Positions 43,170 to 51,181 of a DNA stretch of 64,000 bases are shown here, one piece after another. The DNA is from Lactococcus petauri (GTDB taxonomy: Bacteria > Bacillota > Bacilli > Lactobacillales > Streptococcaceae). The number at the start of each line of letters is the position of its first letter. Position 1 is the stretch's first letter. The translations under genes were made by a program, and so were the position numbers. The notes beneath the pieces are model-generated. The model searched no databases. It saw only the letters and a program-made list of their open reading frames with translations, and was not told where the DNA came from. The DNA lies in contig NZ_MUIZ01000005.1 in the NCBI RefSeq assembly GCF_002154895.1, positions 124,001 through 188,000 on the forward strand, in the 5' to 3' direction.

Positions 43170-45263
43170 TTATTCAAAGACAAATTGGTTGTGATAAAGC
43201 TCAGAGTAGAAGCCACCAAGATTTACAAGCTCATTGTGGTTTCCTTCTTCAATAACTTCACCGTCCTTAAGAACAACAATTTTATCTGCATTAAGTATTG
43301 TTTTCAAACGGTGGGCAATAACAAATGAAGTACGACCAGCAATTGCTGCTTCCATAGCCATTTGAATTTGTTCTTCTGTCACCGTATCAACGTTTGATGT
43401 TGCTTCGTCAAGAATAAGCAAATCAGGGTTAGTCAAGATAGTACGGGCAATCGAAATTTGTTGTTTTTGACCTACAGAGAAAACATTATCGTCGTCATCC
43501 ACAAGCGTTTCATAGCCATCTGGTAAGCTCTCAATGAATTCGTGGATATGTGTCGTCTTGGCTACTGTGATAACTTCATCCATAGTCGCATCTTTTTTAC
43601 CAAACTTGATATTGTCCGCAATGGTTCCAGAGAAAAGGACAGATTCTTGCAAGACGATCCCAACTTTTGAACGTAATGAATCTAAGTCAAATTCACGAAT
43701 ATCGGTACCGTCAAACTTTATTCCCCCTTTGTCCACATCATAGAAACGATTCATGAGGTTCATAACAGTTGTTTTACCTGATCCTGTTGGACCAACCAAG
43801 GCAACCATTTGGCCTTTGTTTACATTAATGTTGACATCTTTGAGGACCGGCTTGCCAGGAAGATAACTAAAGTCAATATCTTCAATGTGTACACCTTCAG
43901 AAATACCTTCAAAAGTTTTACCATTTTCAGGACGTACTTCTTCTTTTTCATCAAACATCACATTCAGACGTGTTGCACCAGTTACCGCAAGTTGCAATTG
44001 ACCGAAAGATGAAGAAATCTGCATGATTGGGTTGTAATATTGTTGCGCATATTGGATAAATGTAGCAAGCAAACCAAAGGCTGCAGCAGTTGATAATGAA
44101 GCATCATTAAGGAGGATATTAGCACCTGCAAAAATAACCAAAGCCAAAGTCAAGAGGGAGAAGCCATTCATCAATGGGAAAATCATACCTGACCAAGCTT
44201 GAGCTGCGAAGGTTGTTTTACGTACTTTATCATTACGTACTTCAAAACCTTCGATTGCATCTGCTTGAAGTCCTTCAACGATAATCGCTTTTTGCCCAGA
44301 GATTTTTTCATCCATATAAGCATTAAGTTCGCCGACTTCTTTTTGTTGTCTATCCGTGTATTTCTTAGCTTGAATAATGATAATCACAGCGCAGAGAACG
44401 GCCACAGGAGTTGTAGAAATTGTCACTAATGCCATCTTGACATTTTGGTCGAAAATCATATACAAAATCCCGATGAACAGGGCAAAGTTAGTGGTAACGT
44501 TCACTGCTGCTTGATTCAATGTGTTTTGAATATTATCCAAGTCTGAGGTAAAGCGGGCGAGAATATCTCCATCCGCATGACGGTCAAAATACGAAATTGT
44601 TAGGCGTTCCAACTTACCAAAGAGACCTTTACGCATACGGTTTGTTGAGTGTGCAACGATACGTGTAAAGAGCAAGCTATAGATAAGTTGCGCAATACCT
44701 GTCATCACGTAAAAAGCAAGTAGCATCCACATTGAACGCATAAAGTCAGCCTTGCTTGGTGCATGTGATGTAGCTACCTTCATCAAGTCAGAAATTGACT
44801 GACCGTTAAGGTTAGCACGAATAGCTTCTGGAACATTGGCATCTGTAAGCTGGTGCCAATCAGTCGGAATCTTAGCCATGGCTTGAAGACTATCAATTGT
44901 TGTTCCTGAAGGAAGGTTAGAAGTTACCGCAGTTGGTACATTAGCAGATGTCAGACTATGCCAATCAACCACTTGTCCAGTAGCTTTCCCCATTTGCGCA
45001 GCAATCTGCTGCAAGGCGTCCTGAGCTTGGTTTGCTCCTTCCGCTATTTGTTGTAAACCTTTCATCGCTTCATCAGCGTGTTGATGACTAAAATAATCAC
45101 CAACGTAAGTCGAAAGATGTGTGATAGAATCCCCGAGAAGTACGGGCGCTTTAACTTGCAGATAAGTAGCCGCAATGATAAATATCGCAATCACGAGGAA
45201 TTGTAATTTATATTTTTTGAAGTAGAGATAGAAGAACTTCAATGCACGAGATGTATCATTCAT
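43170..45263 (-). CDS. lmrD: Heterodimeric multidrug ABC exporter subunit, LmrD-like
   Basis: A 697-residue membrane-NBD half transporter. TM1 (about 23-42) is followed by an unusually long extracytoplasmic loop (about 45-172), then TM2-TM6 and the NBD: Walker [10 protein letters not shown], signature FSVGQKQQ (Val for Gly), Walker [11 protein letters not shown] with the catalytic Glu, and H-loop IAHRL. It retains the functional ATPase residues lacking in its partner. Pairs with the upstream subunit as in L. lactis LmrCD, which exports cationic drugs and bile acids. Confidence 0.88.
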   Translation of the reverse strand: MNDTSRALKFFYLYFKKYKLQFLVIAIFIIAATYLQVKAPVLLGDSITHLSTYVGDYFSHQHADEAMKGLQQIAEGANQAQDALQQIAAQMGKATGQVVDWHSLTSANVPTAVTSNLPSGTTIDSLQAMAKIPTDWHQLTDANVPEAIRANLNGQSISDLMKVATSHAPSKADFMRSMWMLLAFYVMTGIAQLIYSLLFTRIVAHSTNRMRKGLFGKLERLTISYFDRHADGDILARFTSDLDNIQNTLNQAAVNVTTNFALFIGILYMIFDQNVKMALVTISTTPVAVLCAVIIIIQAKKYTDRQQKEVGELNAYMDEKISGQKAIIVEGLQADAIEGFEVRNDKVRKTTFAAQAWSGMIFPLMNGFSLLTLALVIFAGANILLNDASLSTAAAFGLLATFIQYAQQYYNPIMQISSSFGQLQLAVTGATRLNVMFDEKEEVRPENGKTFEGISEGVHIEDIDFSYLPGKPVLKDVNINVNKGQMVALVGPTGSGKTTVMNLMNRFYDVDKGGIKFDGTDIREFDLDSLRSKVGIVLQESVLFSGTIADNIKFGKKDATMDEVITVAKTTHIHEFIESLPDGYETLVDDDDNVFSVGQKQQISIARTILTNPDLLILDEATSNVDTVTEEQIQMAMEAAIAGRTSFVIAHRLKTILNADKIVVLKDGEVIEEGNHNELVNLGGFYSELYHNQFVFE

Positions 45264-45315
45264 AATCTTTTTTCATTTTCTTGTTTTTCATAAACAATTG
45301 AAGAACAATGAAAAT

Positions 45316-47049
45316 TTAGTCCTCCTTTGCTTTCTGTGTGTCATAGATTTCACGGTAAACTGCAGAATTCTCAACGAGCTCTGCGTGTGTGCCTTGCGCC
45401 ACAAGTTTACCTTCATCAAGGACCAGAATATTGTCCACATGAACGACAGATGAAATCTTTTGAGCGATAATAATTGTTGTCGTATCTTTTAAGTCATTGC
45501 TCAAAGCTTCTTGTACTAGTTTTTCTGACTTGGCATCAAGCGCTGATGTTGAGTCATCTAAGATAAGGACTTTAGGATCTTTGATAATACCACGCGTGAT
45601 CGACATACGTTGCTTTTGTCCGCCTGAGAAGTTATTCCCACGTTCTTCAACCTGTGATTCATAATGATCGGGCAGTTTTTCAATAAACTCTGCTGCCTGC
45701 GCAATGCTGGCTGCACGGCTCATTTGCTCCAAGGTCGCATCTGCTTTCCCTTGTTTCAGGTTGCCAGAAATTGTCCCAGAGAAAAGAATTGCTTTTTGTA
45801 AGACAATTGAAATTGTGTTTTTCAGAGTAGCTTTAGAAACATGGCGTAAATCTTTTCCACCTACACTTACTGTACCTTCAGTTGGGTCAAAAAGACGCGG
45901 AATCAATTGAGCCAGGGTTGACTTACCAGAACCCGTTGCTCCGACAATACCAACCATTTGTCCAGGTTGAATTTCAAAGCTGATGTCTTGTAAGGTTGGA
46001 TGTTCATCGTTAGGATAAGCAAAAGAGACATGATCAAACTTAACAGAACCGCTAAGTTCTTCGTCCGCAACATCTTCAAACACCATCGCAGGTTCAGTTT
46101 TTAAAATTTCGTTAATACGTCCAATAGAAACGAAACCACGAGAGGCAAACATTGACATCATACCGCCCATGATAATCGCCATCATGATTTGCATCATGTA
46201 TTGGATAAAGGACATAATCCCACCAAGCGTATTAGCGGCGGTATTCAAATCACGTGTTACATAAGTAGAAACCAGTAAAATTGCGCCAAAAACAGCCAAT
46301 TGTGAAATGATTGTAAATGCGGGAATCATCGCAGCAAAAGTGTAACCTACAGCCATATTATGACCCAATAACTCATCAGATGTGGCATCAAATTTTTGGA
46401 TTTGATCTTTTTCTTGAACAAATGATTTAACGACACGAGCACCACGTAGGTTTTCTTTGGCAATTCCATTGATACGGTCCATCAATTTTTGGAAAACCAT
46501 AAAGTGAGGACCCATAGATTTCATGGATAACATCGTCACTAACACAATAAGAACAACCATCACAATAATAATCCACCAAAGTTCTGGCATCGTGATAATA
46601 GACAAGATAAAAGCACCAATAAAGAGCAACGGTACTCGAATCAAGACTTGGAAAGTCATCATTAGAAGTGTTTGCACTTGGTTGATATCGTTAGTCATCC
46701 GAACAACAAGATTACCTGCATTAAACTTCTCAATATTTTCATAAGAAAAAGTTTGGATTTTTCGGAAGGTTTCTTCACGGATATCCGCCGATACAGACTG
46801 AGCAATCTTTGCAGCAGTTACTGTATTAAGGATAGAACCAATTAATCCCACAGCGGCTATAAGTAGAAGATATACCCCATAATGATTAATTTTATCGACC
46901 TTGTCCGATATCGAAATAGATTCTGCCATAACACTCAAAATGTTCTTCATATATTGGGGCTGCCAAAGAGCGGCACCAACTTGAAGAAGCATGGTAGCAA
47001 GGGCAGCGAAGACAAGCAATTTGTACTTGCCGATGGCTTTCATTACCAT
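45316..47049 (-). CDS. lmrC: Heterodimeric multidrug ABC exporter subunit, LmrC-like
   Basis: A 577-residue half transporter: six TM segments, then the NBD with Walker [10 protein letters not shown], a canonical NFSGGQKQR signature, Walker [10 protein letters not shown] with Asp where the catalytic Glu should be, and IIAQKI with Gln for the H-loop His. These substitutions define the degenerate site of LmrCD-type heterodimers. First gene of the pair. Its regulator LmrR is next to it in L. lactis, but no PadR-type gene is adjacent here. Confidence 0.88.
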   Translation of the reverse strand: MVMKAIGKYKLLVFAALATMLLQVGAALWQPQYMKNILSVMAESISISDKVDKINHYGVYLLLIAAVGLIGSILNTVTAAKIAQSVSADIREETFRKIQTFSYENIEKFNAGNLVVRMTNDINQVQTLLMMTFQVLIRVPLLFIGAFILSIITMPELWWIIIVMVVLIVLVTMLSMKSMGPHFMVFQKLMDRINGIAKENLRGARVVKSFVQEKDQIQKFDATSDELLGHNMAVGYTFAAMIPAFTIISQLAVFGAILLVSTYVTRDLNTAANTLGGIMSFIQYMMQIMMAIIMGGMMSMFASRGFVSIGRINEILKTEPAMVFEDVADEELSGSVKFDHVSFAYPNDEHPTLQDISFEIQPGQMVGIVGATGSGKSTLAQLIPRLFDPTEGTVSVGGKDLRHVSKATLKNTISIVLQKAILFSGTISGNLKQGKADATLEQMSRAASIAQAAEFIEKLPDHYESQVEERGNNFSGGQKQRMSITRGIIKDPKVLILDDSTSALDAKSEKLVQEALSNDLKDTTTIIIAQKISSVVHVDNILVLDEGKLVAQGTHAELVENSAVYREIYDTQKAKED

Positions 47050-47113
47050 AAATAAAAAAGTTTCCTTTCATTTTCTTGTCAAAAATAACAAGAATAAATA
47101 CGTTAGCTGAAAA

Positions 47114-47142
47114 ATTATAACATTTAAGCATCTATTTTGCAA
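47114..47142 (-). promoter_or_regulatory. lmrCD promoter
   Basis: -35 TTGCAA (47137-47142), 17-bp spacer and TGT-TATAAT (47114-47119) on the minus strand, about 65 nt before lmrC. Confidence 0.65.
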
Positions 47143-47144
47143 TG

Positions 47145-47197
47145 CTAATAACTAACACTATTAGTCTTTTCTTTAGTTTATAACAAAAATAAACTAA
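47145..47197. promoter_or_regulatory. Two inverted repeats upstream of the lmrCD -35
   Basis: CTAATA-ACTAACAC-TATTAG (47145-47164) abuts the -35. TTAGTTTAT-AACAAAA-ATAAACTAA (47173-47197, 9-bp perfect arms) lies further upstream. Placement suggests binding sites for an activator or a drug-responsive repressor. Confidence 0.5.
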
Positions 47198-47252
47198 CAA
47201 TTTAATTTTACCGTTTTTTAATAAGAGTGTCAATCATTTGCGACAACTTATT

Positions 47253-47351
47253 TATAATAGAAATTAAGCTCAAAAGCTTCCACGTTCAAAGCCAAAATGC
47301 GACCTTATGGGACATTATTTCGTCCTTTAAAAGCAGCTCCTCTGCTTTTTT
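47253..47351 (+). ncRNA. Possible small RNA or terminated leader upstream of the cation efflux gene
   Basis: TATAAT at 47253-47258 is followed by about 90 nt containing AAGCT-CAAA-AGCTT and GGAC/GTCC hairpins. It ends at a perfect terminator, AAAAGCAG-CTCCT-CTGCTTTT plus T-run (47329-47351). No ORF is visible. The promoter lacks a good -35. No known riboswitch signature fits. Confidence 0.35.
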
Positions 47352-47353
47352 GT

Positions 47354-47359
47354 TATAAT
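47354..47359 (+). promoter_or_regulatory. Extended -10 (TGT-TATAAT) for a leaderless cation efflux mRNA
   Basis: It directly follows the terminator T-run and ends 7 nt before the ATG at 47367. Confidence 0.6.
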
Positions 47360-47366
47360 TAAGCTT

Positions 47367-48581
47367 ATGAATAATAGCAAAATATCACGCTCTCATAACC
47401 TTAAACTCGCCGAACGAGGCGTGTGGGTCAGTATAGCAGCTTATATATTTCTGTCTCTTTTACAACTTGGTGTAGCTCAAATCACCAATTCAGCCTCCCT
47501 TCTCGCGAATGGTTTTAATAATGTCACCGATATTTTAGGAAATATTGCTATCGTGATTGGTTTACGTATTGCGCGTATCCCTTCTGATAACGACCATACG
47601 TATGGGCACTGGAAGGTTGAATCAATTGCTAGTCTGATTTCTAGTTTCATCATGTTCTTCATTGGCTTTGAAGTTTTGCGCCAAACAATCGTTGGTTTTA
47701 TAGAAGGAAGTTCCACTGAAATCAACCCCGTTGGTGCAGCAGTGGCTTTATTTTCTGCCTTTGTGATGATTGGCGTTTACCTCTACTCTAGCCGTTTAGC
47801 GAAAAAAACTCAATCGAAAGCACTTGAAGCTTCCAGTAAAGATAACCTTAGTGATGCACTAACATCCTTGGGTACAACTGTCGCCATTGTGGCAGCTGCC
47901 TTGCATTGGATATGGCTTGACCGTATTATGGCTCTTGTTATCTGCGGTTTCATCCTGAAAACGGCTTATGATATTTTCCGTGATAGTGTTTTTTCACTTT
48001 CCGATGGTTTTGATGACAATCTTTTAGCAGATTATAAAGAAGCGATTGAGCTCGTAAACAAAGTCAAGTCTGTAAAGATGATTCGGGGTCGTACCTACGG
48101 GAGTAATATCTTTCTGGATGTTGTCGTTGAGATGTCCCGTGATCTTTCTGTCTATGAAAGTCATGCCGCTACCGAAAAAATAGAACGCATGCTCATGGCT
48201 GGTTTTGATGTTTATGATGTTGATGTCCATGTCGAACCCGCTGCGTTACCTGAAGAAGAACACTTTGCTTCACGTGCATTAGAGCTTTTGCCCAAAGAAG
48301 AGACCCTTCTCAACGGTAAACATCTTGATCAACTTTTAGCGCCTCAATTTCAAGCAATTACGACAAAGGGTAAAATTATTCAACAGGAAGAATATATAGC
48401 AAGTGCTGTTGAAACAGAAGATTTAGCCATCAAAAATTACCAAGCAGAGCAAGTCAGCAAAAAGACATTTATCCTCACCTATCATTACTTGGACAATCAA
48501 AAAAGTTACACTGTATCAAGTATCTGGCGCAGAAATGAATATTGGCGTTGCATTTATCGTCAAGTGACAGGAGAAAGCTAG
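47367..48581 (+). CDS. Cation diffusion facilitator family transporter
   Basis: A 404-residue CDF protein. TM segments occupy about 18-200, with the metal site pairs NGFNNVTDI in TM2 and a DNLSDALTS pattern in TM5; the cytoplasmic C-terminal domain has HVEP. It exports divalent metals such as Mn, Zn or Fe in exchange for protons. The C-terminal extension beyond about residue 300 is longer than the minimal family. A MarR regulator follows one base after the stop. Confidence 0.88.
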   Translation: MNNSKISRSHNLKLAERGVWVSIAAYIFLSLLQLGVAQITNSASLLANGFNNVTDILGNIAIVIGLRIARIPSDNDHTYGHWKVESIASLISSFIMFFIGFEVLRQTIVGFIEGSSTEINPVGAAVALFSAFVMIGVYLYSSRLAKKTQSKALEASSKDNLSDALTSLGTTVAIVAAALHWIWLDRIMALVICGFILKTAYDIFRDSVFSLSDGFDDNLLADYKEAIELVNKVKSVKMIRGRTYGSNIFLDVVVEMSRDLSVYESHAATEKIERMLMAGFDVYDVDVHVEPAALPEEEHFASRALELLPKEETLLNGKHLDQLLAPQFQAITTKGKIIQQEEYIASAVETEDLAIKNYQAEQVSKKTFILTYHYLDNQKSYTVSSIWRRNEYWRCIYRQVTGES

Positions 48582-48582
48582 T

Positions 48583-49041
48583 ATGAAACAACAAGAAGAA
48601 ATTATGCTGAGCCTTACAGATCTCTTTAATAAAATGGATCAACTTCGAAAACCTCAAATGGTCGAAAAATTCAAAGGTTATTCTTTTTTGGAAATCGCCT
48701 GCATTGAGTTCATTGCCAAGCTTAATAACCCAAATGTCACACGGTTGGCAGAAGAGCTATATGTCACTCGAGGAGCAATTAGTAAAGCAACAAAAAAACT
48801 CCTCCAAAAACAAGACATTATAACATTTAGAAATCCCAACAACAACAAAGAAATTTATTTTAAACTGACTTCAAAAGGAAGAAAAATAAATCAGCAGCAC
48901 GAAGATCTTCACAAAGCTTTTCTACTCAATGATCAAGCAGTCTTTGATTCCTTCAGTTCTGAAAAATTAGAAACGATACTAGAGTTTACTCAACTTTACA
49001 ATCAACACCTTGATAAAGAACTCCGTAACAACTCCATATAG
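48583..49041 (+). CDS. MarR-family transcriptional regulator
   Basis: A 152-residue winged-helix protein: NVTRLAEELYVTRGAISKATKKL is the recognition region near residues 47-70, followed by the wing with FRNPNNNKEIYFKLT. It is probably a dimeric repressor responsive to small molecules. Cotranscribed with the cation efflux gene. A terminator overlaps its end and a palindrome at the start of the next gene is its most likely operator. Confidence 0.88.
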   Translation: MKQQEEIMLSLTDLFNKMDQLRKPQMVEKFKGYSFLEIACIEFIAKLNNPNVTRLAEELYVTRGAISKATKKLLQKQDIITFRNPNNNKEIYFKLTSKGRKINQQHEDLHKAFLLNDQAVFDSFSSEKLETILEFTQLYNQHLDKELRNNSI

Positions 49042-49057
49042 AATGGGGTTGTTTTTC
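49027..49057 (+). terminator. Terminator of the cation efflux-marR unit
   Basis: AACAACTCCAT-ATAGA-ATGGGGTTGTT (11 bp, one G-U) followed by T-run; it overlaps the last marR codons. Confidence 0.8.
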
Positions 49058-49072
49058 TTAATTTAGTTTTTG

Positions 49073-49121
49073 TTGACAAAGAAACAATAATAAGTTATAC
49101 TTTTATAGTTTCCGTGGAAAC
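49073..49121 (+). promoter_or_regulatory. Promoter and operator of the MFS exporter
   Basis: TTGACA (49073-49078), 17-bp spacer and TATACT (49096-49101): the strongest consensus promoter in the window. A perfect GTTTCC-GT-GGAAAC palindrome (49108-49121) covers the predicted start of transcription, consistent with repression by the adjacent MarR protein. Confidence 0.8.
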
Positions 49122-49137
49122 ATTAATAAGGAGTTAT

Positions 49138-50331
49138 ATGCATACACTAAATAAACACGCATTGAGCTTTGGCTTATTTTCCGTTTTTCTTACAGGCCTT
49201 GGCTTTACCATTATCAATCCTGTGGTTCCTTTTTTACTGGAGCCCTATACCTCATCACAAAATCAACCCTTAGTCATCAGCTTCTTGACCTCTATCTATG
49301 CCTTATGCACTTTTCTTGCAGCGCCAGCTCTAGGAACATTGAGTGATCGCTATGGCCGTAAACCGATTTTACTTTTCTGCTTACTTGGCTCTGCCTTGGG
49401 TTATCTCATCTTTGGCATGGCTGGAGCACTATGGCTCTTTTTCCTTGGCCGTATCATCGATGGTATTTCCGGAGGAAATATTGCCACTTTATTTGCCTAC
49501 TTTTCCGATATTACGCCAGCTGCTTCCCGCACTAAAATCTTCGGATGGATTTCTGCCCTTGTTGGAGTCGGAACCTTGTTAGGTCCAACTTTTGGAGGAC
49601 TGTTAGCTCATTATGGTAACCGCGTTCCCTTTTATTTTGCTGCTGTTCTCAGCTTATTCAATCTCCTCTACGGCCTTTTCTTTATGCCTGAAAGTCTTTC
49701 ACCAAAAGAAAGACTTGTTAAGCTAGATCCACATCAGCTTTATCCCTTTGCACCTCTCAAAAACTTATTTGAGATAAAACAACTGAACCGTTTATTTCTA
49801 GCTGCACTGTTGTTGTGGCTTCCAAATGGTGCATTACAAGCTATTGTTGCTCAGTTTTCTTTAGATAACTTCTCTTGGCAACCCGTACAAATCGGTCTTC
49901 TATTTTCTATTATGGGACTTCAAGATATTTTTAGCCAGGCGCTCATTATGCCTTTTCTATTAAAAAAATTGACGGACCAATCCATCATTAAATGTGCGAT
50001 AGTTGCGGAACTCTTTGGCTATATTTTTATGGCTGTCTCTGCCTTTACCCTGCACCCTTTCTATTTTGTAATTGGTATTTTTATCTACGGTTTTGGTGAT
50101 TCGATTTTTGCCCCACCATTCAATGGAACTCTCTCTAAATCAGTCACTGAACACCAACAAGGACAGATTCAAGGGAGTAGCCAAGCTTTACAAGCACTAA
50201 CGCGTATTTTAGGTCCTATTATTGGGGGACAACTTTATGTTCTCTTCGGCTCTTCGGCTCCTGCCTGCATGGGAGTTATCCTGTTAATCGTTGCTCTGAC
50301 AATTTTCAAAACAAAAAACCGTCAAAAATGA
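49138..50331 (+). CDS. MFS drug exporter, DHA1/TetA-like
   Basis: A 397-residue protein with 12 hydrophobic segments. It has the motif A region LGTLSDRYGRKPIL between TM2 and TM3, GRIIDGISGGNI in TM4 and the motif C-like GVGTLLGPTFGGLLA in TM5. It resembles tetracycline/multidrug proton antiporters; the drug spectrum is unknown. The ATG at 49138 follows GGAG at 4 nt; the longer frame crosses the operator. Probably controlled by the upstream MarR protein. Confidence 0.88.
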   Translation: MHTLNKHALSFGLFSVFLTGLGFTIINPVVPFLLEPYTSSQNQPLVISFLTSIYALCTFLAAPALGTLSDRYGRKPILLFCLLGSALGYLIFGMAGALWLFFLGRIIDGISGGNIATLFAYFSDITPAASRTKIFGWISALVGVGTLLGPTFGGLLAHYGNRVPFYFAAVLSLFNLLYGLFFMPESLSPKERLVKLDPHQLYPFAPLKNLFEIKQLNRLFLAALLLWLPNGALQAIVAQFSLDNFSWQPVQIGLLFSIMGLQDIFSQALIMPFLLKKLTDQSIIKCAIVAELFGYIFMAVSAFTLHPFYFVIGIFIYGFGDSIFAPPFNGTLSKSVTEHQQGQIQGSSQALQALTRILGPIIGGQLYVLFGSSAPACMGVILLIVALTIFKTKNRQK

Positions 50332-50338
50332 CGGTTTT
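50315..50338. terminator. Bidirectional terminator between the MFS gene and folT
   Basis: AAAACCGTC-AAAAAT-GACGGTTTT; it overlaps the MFS stop codon. Confidence 0.8.
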
Positions 50339-50341
50339 CTT

Positions 50342-50881
50342 TTATGTTTTTAGACGTCTCATAATCTGCGGTAAACGTTGAATATTATCAAATACCAACA
50401 TGAAAATAACCGTTCTTATAGGAATCTGTACAAGCAAAGGAAGTCGCGTAGCTAATAGAACCTTAAAAGGTGTCTGATACATGAGCGAAAGCCAAAAAGT
50501 ATTAAGTAACACGGTTTGGAGAACCATTGTTACACTTACAACAGCTAAAATGTAGAGCCAATCTTTACCTCGTGTTAGACTGAACTTCTTGTTATAAAAA
50601 GCCCAACCATAGATAAATCCGACTAGAGCTGCTGTTATAGTCATACCTGGCGAGGAAATACTTCCTCGGAACAAAACGCCAAATATATCACCCAGCCCTA
50701 AAGCTAAACCTGCCCATAAAGGGCCAACAAAGAAGCCAATCAAACCATCAGCAATAAATCCTGGCGATAACTTCCAAAAACTGCTCCCAAAAGTGAAAGA
50801 ACGTAAAATGATGGACAATGCCAGCAAAATCGCCAAAAAAACAAGCTGTATGAGTGACAGCTTCACAGTAAATCTTTTCAT
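50342..50881 (-). CDS. folT: ECF transporter S component, folate-specific FolT
   Basis: A 179-residue protein with six hydrophobic segments; SPGFIADGLIGFFVGPLWAG and GDIFGVLFRG are typical of FolT-type S components. The THF riboswitch directly upstream supports folate or 5-formyl-THF uptake. The ECF energising subunits lie elsewhere. GGGAGG lies 6 nt before the ATG. Confidence 0.9.
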   Translation of the reverse strand: MKRFTVKLSLIQLVFLAILLALSIILRSFTFGSSFWKLSPGFIADGLIGFFVGPLWAGLALGLGDIFGVLFRGSISSPGMTITAALVGFIYGWAFYNKKFSLTRGKDWLYILAVVSVTMVLQTVLLNTFWLSLMYQTPFKVLLATRLPLLVQIPIRTVIFMLVFDNIQRLPQIMRRLKT

Positions 50882-50927
50882 ATAGTACCTCCCAAGGATC
50901 TGGTGAGTAACTGATTATATGAGAATC

Positions 50928-51020
50928 AGCGGATGCAAGCCTCTACCGCACTTGAAAAATTCAAGTTTCGTCTGTGAACGACATCCCATTTCACAGCACT
51001 TAACGCATTGGCCCTACTCT
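50928..51020 (-). ncRNA. Tetrahydrofolate (THF) riboswitch
   Basis: The minus strand carries the conserved blocks in order: AGAGTAG, GCGTTAAGTG, GGGATGTCGT, ACGAA, TGCGGTAGAGG and TTGCATCCGCT. An alternative CTGATT-CTCATAT-AATCAG hairpin follows and a GGGAGG ribosome binding site lies beyond. It controls folT by sensing reduced folates. Confidence 0.9.
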
Positions 51021-51130
51021 GTTAATTTTTTTACTTTTATAGTTTACCACATACCTTGTTCAGATAATTCTCAATTTCAAGGCTTTTCTTTTACATTGGG
51101 TTTTAGATGTTTACAGAAGTTTGCTACACA

Positions 51131-51181
51131 GAAAAAACCTCTTAGAATTCAGCTCTTTCTGATTTCTAAGAAGTCTTTTTT
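51131..51181 (-). terminator. Terminator of pepN
   Basis: An 11-bp ACTTCTTAGAA/TTCTAAGAGGT stem with an inner TCAG/CTGA, followed by a T-run on the minus strand. Confidence 0.75.

Noticed and set aside
47253-47351. yybP-ykoY (Mn) or NiCo riboswitch before the cation efflux gene
   Set aside because: None of the conserved aptamer blocks could be placed; only generic hairpins and a terminator are visible.
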